From IMG/VR virus record IMGVR_UViG_3300011116_000019, positions 1 to 35,641 of that record: DNA of 35,641 nucleotides; one strand, given 5' to 3'. This document shows, piece by piece, positions 1 through 8,600 of the stretch (its first letter is position 1; the number at the start of each line of letters is the position of its first letter). Both the position numbers and the translations under genes were made by a program. Under the pieces are notes generated by a model. The model ran no database searches. It saw only the letters and a list, made by a program, of their open reading frames with translations, and was not told the DNA's origin. This DNA is from a virus.

Positions 1-2411
1 AAGACAAGTGGCTGCCTGTAGCCGAGACTTTCAAAGCCAAGTGCCTTGAATACAAGTTTATTGTTGACCCCGCTGTACCAGCAGATGCAGCGCGGGTGTT
101 GCGGATTCCGGGGACAAAGAACTTCAAAGACAACCCACCGCATGATGTTGTCCTGATGCACTTGTCTCAGCCCATGACGTTCGATGACTTTGCCCAGCGC
201 ATGGGGCCGTTGATAGACGTGAAGAAGCCTTATGCCCCCAAAGAATTAGACGACTTCACAAAAGCTGTTATCGGCAATAAGCAATCGCGGTTTCGCACCA
301 TCCTGAAGAAGACCGCCGATGGCTTTGGGTGTGAGCAGATGCGATTGATTGTTGAAGATCAACCCAATATCGAAGAACCATTGTGGCGGGCGGGGTTGTC
401 CGTCGCCCAGCATTGTGTAGACCGGGACAAAGCGATTCACCTGATATCCAAGAACCACCCGAAGTACGACGCAGCTGCAACGGAACGCAAAGCCAATCAG
501 ATCAAAGGCCCATACACCTGCGACACATTCGATTCGTTTGCGCCGGGCCTATGCGACAAGTGTATTCACCGAGGCAAGATCAAGTCCCCCATTGTGCTTG
601 GCCATGAGATCGCCAAATCGGAAGTTGGGGAAGTTATTGCGTACCAGCCCACAAGCAGCGACGCTACGCCCGCTGAATTTGTAGTACCGAAGTTACCAAA
701 TCGGTATTTTCGTGGAAAAAACGGTGGTATCTACAAACACATGAAAGAAGACAACGAAGAAGGCGATGGCCCTTCTGTTGCCCTTGTGTATGAGTACGAC
801 CTGTTCGTCACAAAACGGATGTATGACCCCGCACTGGGCGAGACGATCTTGATCCGTCGGGTGCTTCCGAGGGACGGGGCCAAAGAGTTTTCTGTGCCGT
901 TGGTAGATGCGCTGAGTAAGGATGAGTTGAGAAAAACCGTTTCTTTTCACGGTGTAATTGCGGGCGTGGCCCAGATGGCCTTGATTTTGGATTACCTGAT
1001 GCAATGTGCAAAAGAACTACAAATAACACAAGAGGTGGAGATGATGAGATTGCAATTTGGTTGGGCAGACGATGACGAAAAGTTCATATTGGGGAACAGG
1101 GAGATCGGGGCGAGCTATGTTAAATACAGCCCCCCGTCCAAGGCTACACGGGAAATTGCCCACGCCCTGCGCCCGGTTGGGTCGCTGGAAGAGTGGAAGG
1201 ACATCATCAATGTCTACGATATGCCGAACTTTGAACCGCATGCCTTCGCCGTATTCTCTGCGTTCGGCGCACCACTTATCAAATTCATGGGTATCAAAGG
1301 CGGCATCATCAACCTTATAAATAATAAATCTGGTACGGGTAAGTCAACCATACTTCAGGTTATGAACAGCGTGTGGGGACACCCAGATGAACTGATGCTG
1401 CAATGGAAAGATACCTTGAACGTCAAGCTCCATCGCATGGCAGTCATGTGCAATCTACCACTGGGGGTAGATGAAATCACGAAGATGAGTGGGGACGACT
1501 TCTCCGATTTGGCCTACAGCGTGACGCAAGGCGCACCGCGCCGCCGTATGAAAGCAGCCTCCAATGAGGAGCGTGAGTCACAAGGATTCTGGGCGACCAT
1601 GATGGTGGCTACCTCCAACGCCAGTATGACCGACAAGCTGGAGTCCTTGAAGTCAACATCAGAAGGCGAGTTGATGCGTCTGATGCAGTACAAGATTGAT
1701 CCCACCAACAACCTTGACAAGGCCACAGCCAAGCATATCTTTGGCCGGTTGCACAGCAACTACGGTCTGGCTGGCCTGCCGTACGCCCAGTACCTTGTGC
1801 AGAATCTTGAGGAAGTTGTGGAGACCGCGCTGAAAGTACAGGCCCGGTTTGATCAGGCTGTAAAGATAGACACCCGGGAACGATTTTGGTCAGGCATGGC
1901 GGGCGCAAATCTGACCGGCGGGCTGATTGCCCACAAGCTGGGCCTGCACAACATAAACCATAAACGGGTATTTGACTGGGCGGTGGCCGAGATTTCTGAC
2001 ATGCAGTCGGCCACACGGTTGTCGTTCAACGACTACGCCACCATCGTTGGCGAGTTCCTGCTCAAGCACAACCTGAACATTCTGGTGGTCAACAAGTACA
2101 GCAGTTCCAAGTCAGGTATTGCCGCCACCCCGCTGTTGTTGCCCCGTGGTGCGTTGGTTGTCCGGTACGAGCCAGATACACGACGTATATACATAATCCG
2201 CCAGTCGCTCAAGGATTTCTGCGTACTCAAGCAGATCACCTTTACCGACCTGCTGACCGCCCTAAACAAGACGGGCGCGTTCATCTCCGAGGTTCGTACC
2301 CGATTGGATATCGGTACAGACATCAGCGCCCCACCGGTGGTGGCGTTGGAGTTTGATTCCGACCTGTTGGGCGTTGCACCCAGTGTTGACCTGCAAGGCA
2401 ATGAGGATTGA
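1..2411 (+). CDS. Phage primase-helicase (DUF927/D5-like ATPase), 5'-truncated
   Basis: The reading frame is open to the left edge (codons begin at base 3), so the true start lies outside the window; the GTG at 96 is internal. The visible protein is about 802 residues. Near its start is DAARVLRIPGTKN, a signature of archaeo-eukaryotic-type primase domains in phage primase-helicases. A Cys-rich stretch (YTC...GLCDKC) follows, then GKIKSPIVLG. The P-loop NKSGTGKST is at 1323-1349, an acidic Walker B-like GVDEI near 1464-1478, and an ATSN sensor-like motif near 1608-1622. This resembles DUF927/D5-type helicase modules. The family primes and unwinds DNA in phage replication. It is the only recognisable replication gene here and runs opposite to the virion genes. 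The ATPase assignment is firm; the primase half is inferred from the motif at the edge. Confidence 0.82.
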   Translation, partial: DKWLPVAETFKAKCLEYKFIVDPAVPADAARVLRIPGTKNFKDNPPHDVVLMHLSQPMTFDDFAQRMGPLIDVKKPYAPKELDDFTKAVIGNKQSRFRTILKKTADGFGCEQMRLIVEDQPNIEEPLWRAGLSVAQHCVDRDKAIHLISKNHPKYDAAATERKANQIKGPYTCDTFDSFAPGLCDKCIHRGKIKSPIVLGHEIAKSEVGEVIAYQPTSSDATPAEFVVPKLPNRYFRGKNGGIYKHMKEDNEEGDGPSVALVYEYDLFVTKRMYDPALGETILIRRVLPRDGAKEFSVPLVDALSKDELRKTVSFHGVIAGVAQMALILDYLMQCAKELQITQEVEMMRLQFGWADDDEKFILGNREIGASYVKYSPPSKATREIAHALRPVGSLEEWKDIINVYDMPNFEPHAFAVFSAFGAPLIKFMGIKGGIINLINNKSGTGKSTILQVMNSVWGHPDELMLQWKDTLNVKLHRMAVMCNLPLGVDEITKMSGDDFSDLAYSVTQGAPRRRMKAASNEERESQGFWATMMVATSNASMTDKLESLKSTSEGELMRLMQYKIDPTNNLDKATAKHIFGRLHSNYGLAGLPYAQYLVQNLEEVVETALKVQARFDQAVKIDTRERFWSGMAGANLTGGLIAHKLGLHNINHKRVFDWAVAEISDMQSATRLSFNDYATIVGEFLLKHNLNILVVNKYSSSKSGIAATPLLLPRGALVVRYEPDTRRIYIIRQSLKDFCVLKQITFTDLLTALNKTGAFISEVRTRLDIGTDISAPPVVALEFDSDLLGVAPSVDLQGNED

Positions 2412-2622
2412 TGGCGTTACGTACCAACTTAACTGGGATGAGTTTACGGTTGGAAGTTCGTTCTTCGTGCCATGTCTCAATGACGTAGAAGCGCGAGACC
2501 GAGTAGACCGTAAGATGCGGCGTCTTGGCTACGCCACAATCAGTAAGTTAGTAATAGAAGATGGCGTAAGGGGATTGCGCGTGTGGCGGGTTAAGCGCGT
2601 ACAATTGAAGCGCAACTTGTAG
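2401..2622 (+). CDS. Small conserved phage protein, function unknown
   Basis: Predicted 73-residue protein starting at the ATG at 2401, which overlaps the end of the primase-helicase gene by 11 bases, so translational coupling is likely. An earlier in-frame start at 2353 lies deep inside the upstream gene and is less credible. The protein is basic (RVDRKMRRLGY; VWRVKRVQLKRNL) with short beta-like segments, and has no signal peptide or membrane segment. I recognise no domain. Position suggests an accessory role in replication or nucleic-acid binding, but that is inference from context. An intrinsic terminator follows 21 bases after the stop codon. Confidence 0.7.
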   Translation: MRIDGVTYQLNWDEFTVGSSFFVPCLNDVEARDRVDRKMRRLGYATISKLVIEDGVRGLRVWRVKRVQLKRNL

Positions 2623-2643
2623 TTGCTCTCTCCTTTTGGTTTT

Positions 2644-2673
2644 CGCCCCGCCGTAAAAAGCGGGGCGTTTTTT
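2644..2673 (+). terminator. Intrinsic terminator ending the + strand replication transcript
   Basis: A perfect 8-bp stem CGCCCCGC / GCGGGGCG (2644-2651 and 2660-2667) encloses an 8-base loop and is followed by six T residues (2668-2673). The T-run lies downstream on the + strand only, so it terminates rightward transcription. It sits at the convergence point and its T-run overlaps the stop codon (2672-2674) of the giant - strand gene. Confidence 0.9.
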
Positions 2674-5600
2674 ATTGCGCAAACTTCGCGAATGGGTTTT
2701 CTTCAGCGGAGCTTTTACTTTCTTTCTCCGTTATTTTCTGGATGTAAGTGTCCGTAAATAAGTACCGCAGCTTGGGGTCAACATACAAACCATGATCAGT
2801 CTGCGCTGACTTTTCGAACTTGCCTTCTATAGACTTGAAGAGGGTGTCCACGTCTATTGCGAGCGTAGGATACTTGGCGTTGAATTTTATTATTTTCTCG
2901 ATCGCCGCCTGTGTTCCCTTTTCATCGTTGGTCATGATAGTCAACCCAAAAATGTTTAACACATTCTGGCGTTTTTTAAGTATCTCCTGCTCCTGCCCTT
3001 TTACCTTGATGTTTCGGAACTGAATCTCTGCAAGGTCAGCGGGTCGTATACCCAATCCCTGCATCATCAACTCAAAAGGAGTGAACTCTTTCTGCATGAC
3101 GTCACCCTGTAAGGTCAACGCCCCTTCTTTTGAATACCTATAAGCCACCATAGGCTGTTTGGCAAACCCGGGCAGAATTGTCTCTATTGCGCGATCTGCG
3201 TGACCCTTGTTGTACAAGTCATATGCGCGGCCAAAACCTACCCCTATGCCAGCCAATGGGCCAAGTATCCCAACAAATATAGATTCAACCCAACTTTCAG
3301 CATCTTGATTTTGACGTCCGTCTCTGAACCACATACCGTCTAGTTTCAGGCGACTATGCAAATCAACGCCAGCGGCGTTACCTATACCGCGTGACAGCAT
3401 GGTACCCATGTTTTCGCCGAACGTATTGACCGCCCAGTTTGCAAACTCAAGTTCAAAATCAAACGGTGGTTCGTCATCATCGTCGCCAAAAGCCGCACAA
3501 GCCTCAACAATAAAAGCCACAGTTGAAAAGCCCCAGAGACCAGTGACTCCAGAGAAGATAGCTGCCATGCCCATCGTGCCGACAAAGCGGGCGCGGGCTT
3601 CACGTTTTTCTTCCTCGGGCAAGTTACCAAACGAGTTCCAAGCGTTGCGGGCCAAGAACCAAGTCATTTGTTGCGGGAACTGTTTGAATTGGAAGATGAC
3701 TCGCGACACGGCGCTTTGTAAGAAACGAGGCTTGTTGGTAGAGGAATAGTCAAACATGGCCCGTTGGGTCAAGTCTTTGGCCTCAGCAATAGATTCCGCA
3801 AACGCCTGTTGTTTGTTGGGGTAGTTCGCCCGCTTTTCCATAGCTGATCTGAAAGCAGACATGGCCATGATTTCACGGTTGAACCGCTCAGCGTGGTGAA
3901 AAGCGTAAGCGACAACCTGCATGGCCCGGTTGGGTATGCTGGAGTATTCAGACGTTGGGTTTGCAGCCAAACCAGATTGGTCATAAGCTGCGGTTATGTC
4001 AATGATGCCATCGGCAACAAAACGGTTATATGCCGCTTTATCTATTGCGGGGATACTTTTTGATCTTTCAAGCGACGGAGACAACAGCCGCGAATCTATT
4101 ACACGCCCGCCAGATTCAATTCCAAAACCAGTAGCCATGATCTCGGCCATAGTTTTGCTCATGTTGTATAGAACACGGCCAGTGGCTCTTGTGTAACTCA
4201 TGCCGGGGTTTGCACGAACTTGTTGCCCAATCAGCGTTGGTGCGCCAATCATCACGCCGCCCATCACGTTGACAAGCGCGGAGCCGATCGAAGTTAGATA
4301 GTAAACAAACCCTATATTTGAAAAGTATGTTGTCCACTTACCAGTATCTTCTGGATTGAGTATTGCGCCAAGTCGGTTATCAATCTCCCGAACATAACTG
4401 CGGAGTTCATCGTTCTCGGCGGTCAGTGCTTCATCGTATTTTGCACCGGGGGTGAAGCGGCCCTTGATCTGTGACTGGGCCGCATCCAACTGAGAGAACA
4501 TCTCTGGGGAATACTCCAATCGTGCCATCTGATACGCCATGCTGAACGACGACGACGTAAAGCTACGCAGTGCATCTTCGGAGTAGCCAGCAATACTCTT
4601 GCGGTGAATGAAGGCGTTACGGATACTGCGATCTGGCTGGTTGGCCAAATACGTTTGATACAGGTTGTCTTTTAATTCAGTTTTACGTTCGTTAGCTTCA
4701 GCTGGCGTGAGACCCTTTATGTCCATACTGTCAATAGCAGCAAACGAGTTTTTCAAAAACTCAGACTGCCGAGCGTGCAAATCCATTTGCTTCTGGTAAT
4801 CATCACCTATGTTTGTACCAATAGTTTTTTCTAAAGCATCACGGGCAGCTTGATTTGGTTCTTGGTCTAAGCGAGCTTGCAAGTGCGCTTCTCTGGCGGC
4901 TTGGGACTCGAACATGTAGTACTCACGACTGGCCCCTTTGCCAATCTGATACCAGAATCGACCAAAACGCATCAACGGAAAGTAAGGCCCCGCTCGTTTA
5001 CCTTTTTCAAACTCATTACGAATCTCTGTAATGGACGCTTCAGACACACCCATCTGACGCATGAATATGATGCGCTGGTTCATGAGGCGCTTGTAGTTAC
5101 TATACCGGCGTTCGTAGAAATCACGCACCTCTCTGTATATGGTGCGGGCTTCTGGGTTTAACGCTCTCCAGTCGTTCATTAACTTTGCGTTATTGGCCCG
5201 TTGGGCAGACGTGGCTTTGTCTGGATCAACCTCCAAAATTGTGGCGCTGTGCATCACAACACCAAGCTGCCTAGACATGTCAGGATTAGCAGCTTGCAGG
5301 CGTTCCCACTTACGGGATATGTCACCAGACTCTTTAAGTATTTGTGACTTGCGGGCCAGAAACTTCTCTGTCACGTTAATAAAGTTACCAATTTGCGGGA
5401 TACGGCCAGCAACCAAATCATTGATTTGGCGTAACGTCAATATACCCAGATACGCGCCGCGTGCAGCCGAATCCATGCTGCGTATCTCACGCATCTTATT
5501 TTTTGTCCATGTGCTGGCCATCATCCAGCGTTTGATTGTGGACGGTTGATTTGGCATACCTTTGGGTACAACCTTGGCTCTGCCCGGCCTTTGGGTGGCC

Positions 5601-8600
5601 ATAGCTTTTGGCCCAGTGGTTACTTGCATGCCCTCCAAGGACATTGTGCCCGCCATCATTGCATCAGCAGCAAACATGACTTCAACCATCACGTTACTTG
5701 GTGCGCCGGGCTTTACGTTGAACAGTTTTCTTACCGCGTCAGTGAAGCGGTTGTACAAAGAGAACGGTGAGGCCTTGTACCGGATAGAACGCAACAGTGC
5801 TTGGAACTCTGGGTTTGTGAGCGACTCAGACAAGAACTCATGTATGTCTTGCAAGCCGTACACGGTAGACAAGTCTATGCCCTTCTGCGAGAACATGTTT
5901 CTAGAATACTCGTACAACTCGTTGAGTCGTTCATAACCTTGGCGCTGTATACCAACAAGTCGATCTTTGTTATCTATCAAATGAGATGCGGCTGCGTGCA
6001 AAGTTTCGTGCAGCAACAGGTGATTTGTGAGATGGCCAGCACCTTGGCGCATAACAATGGTGTCGGTTGCCGGGTCGTACTTACCATTCCACGCAAATTG
6101 TTCATTAACCAACTGCGCCACGCTATCGAGCAACATCTGGTTGGATTCAGTCCCGCCGTTTTGCCCCAGCGTATCTTGCATAGTCTCAACAGCGAAAACC
6201 AAGTTACGCAACTTGCCAGATTGCAGCCCATCAATAATGGTTGCCTGTTGTTCTTGCGGATAGAGCGCTACAACTAAATCACGTAGCGCACGCAGACGTT
6301 CGTCTAGCGACTCTTTGACTTGCGGGTCGTTTGACAACGACTCCATAGTGTCGGGGTCAATTAAACGTGTCTCAGCTGTAAAACCAGTATCCAGTATGCG
6401 TTGGGCCAGTTCAGCGTAGTACTTGTTGTTCTTTGTTTGCGCAACCAGTTCAAGAGCTTCACGGGTCTTACCTTCAATCAACAGGCGGCGAATAGCCGGA
6501 TGCACTTCAGTGAGCATCTCAACAGTGGGCAGATTTTTTGTGCTGACTTCTGTGAATGGTTCTTGGGTTTCTTCACCTTCGCCCGCTTCGGTCTCCGCCT
6601 CTTCCTGCATTTTGGAAAGGCGTTCTTTGGCTGGCTTTTTTCTCCGGGGTGCTTTAGGCAGCTTGGCCCCTTGCTCTTCGGCTTTCTTACGGTTTTTCTC
6701 TGCCGCAATATCTAACAATTCGTTGTAAACAGTTATTGCGTTTTCAAACTTTGCGGCTTCTGCGGCATTCTGTTTGTTCTCCGCCACCAGTTCATTAAGC
6801 AAGTCAACGGTGTTAGCGTCAAGGTTAGCCTCAATCCATGCGCGGAAATCCTGCGCGTATTTACCACCCTCTTTGTAAAACGTAGAACCAGCGCCGTAAT
6901 GTTTTGGATCAATCTCAAAATATGCAAGATCAAAGGCCAAGTCTCTTAGCGCGTCACCAAATGTGGTGCGGTTTAGGTTTGTTAAGTATGTGATGGCAGC
7001 TTGCGCTTGTGGAGAAATTTTCCCCGTCATCTGCTTAAGGATCAAAGCAGCCGCACGCAGTTTGTTGTCGTTAATATCACGCACCACTTCTTTGGTGGCC
7101 TGATTTGGGCGTCGAGGTTTAACACCGATCGGTGTCTCAAACGCTTGTGTCACTGTGGATGTGGTGGTAATAGTCTCTTGGTACGGCAGTTTTGTACCGG
7201 TAACTTGAGATGGGCGCATTTTGCTTGTTCGTATATTAGCAAGTGGCCCTTCCCCTGTAGCCATTATTTGGTCTACATAAGATTGAACCTGTGCGCTGAA
7301 CTCATCCATGCCGCGACGGGTGGTGAGGTCTGGTAGCCCTGCTTTTTGCAGCAATGCTGATTGTGTTTCTGGAGTTGCGCCTTGAAGCGCACTCAATAAT
7401 TTGTCTAACTGATCTTGTCCTCCTACACGGCGGGCAAGATAGTTGAGCATCTGCTGTGAACCAGCGCTGGTGGTTTCGCCCGGCTGAGCAATATCAAACT
7501 CCAGCATGGTGTCAGCGGCGGTATTCTTTGAATTGCCGTGGCGTTCTTGCTCCGCAGGAGAATCAGATGCAGACTGAATGGCATCAAAGAAGCTTTTGAT
7601 CTTGCCACCTTCTTCTGTCTGTACAACGTGTTCTGTGTCTACGAGCGGGGCTTTTTCAAATCTTTCTCTAGGTGTGACACCCTGACGAACAGTTTCAGTC
7701 GGCTGGGTTTCCTTTATTTTTTCTCCAGTAGGGACTCTAACCATGTAATCCGCACGGTCTTCAAATCCATTACGTGCATACCATTCTTTTAATTGCTCTT
7801 GTGTTAATCCACCAAGCGTGGCATCTGGACTTGCAGCTGGGACAAGAACCAACGTTTTACCGTTTTTGTCGGCCCAGTTTGTAATACTATTTAAAAGTTT
7901 TGTGCCAGCGCCTTTATTCCTTTCTGACACATCCATACCAGTAATAAAAGTGGCCCCAGCAAGGTCACTTGATAAATTGTTGTCTTCATCAAGAGTTTTA
8001 AACCCAGCAGATGCAATTGGTGGTTCACCTTTTTCAGGAGATTTTATAAACGCGCCAGTTTCGCTTACTATTGGAGCCGCTCTGCGCTCGCGCATAGCAT
8101 CAGCGTTCTCCTGTTGAATTTTTTCGTTGTTAAACAAATCACCTTGCATAGCACGGGGCTGGCCAACGCCTCTGCGCAGCATATCAATCGCCTGATCAAT
8201 CTCAGCATTTGATCGTTGCGAAAAGTTTTGAATGATGGAGTCCCGGCTTTTGAGGGCTTGGCCAGACGACATGCCAGCGGGGCGCATGCTGATGATTGTT
8301 GCATCATCAAACCCGCCAGAGTCAATCTTTTCTTGGATGCGGGCACGGTTGTCTTCCAACTCTGCGATTGCCCCGTCTACGCTTTGCCCAGACAGCGCCA
8401 TAGCATTTTTCATGCGGCGTGCAGCGCCTTGGAACACACCAAACAAGTTGCCCTGCATCCCGCGTGGTTGGCCAACATTTGGTTCAAGTCTGGCCAAAGC
8501 TTTTTCCCCGTTAAACACAGGGTTCTTGAGTTGAGCAGCCAAACCTTTATTGCGAATGAAGCCCATGTTGGAATCAACAACTTCAGCTAAGTCCTTCAGA

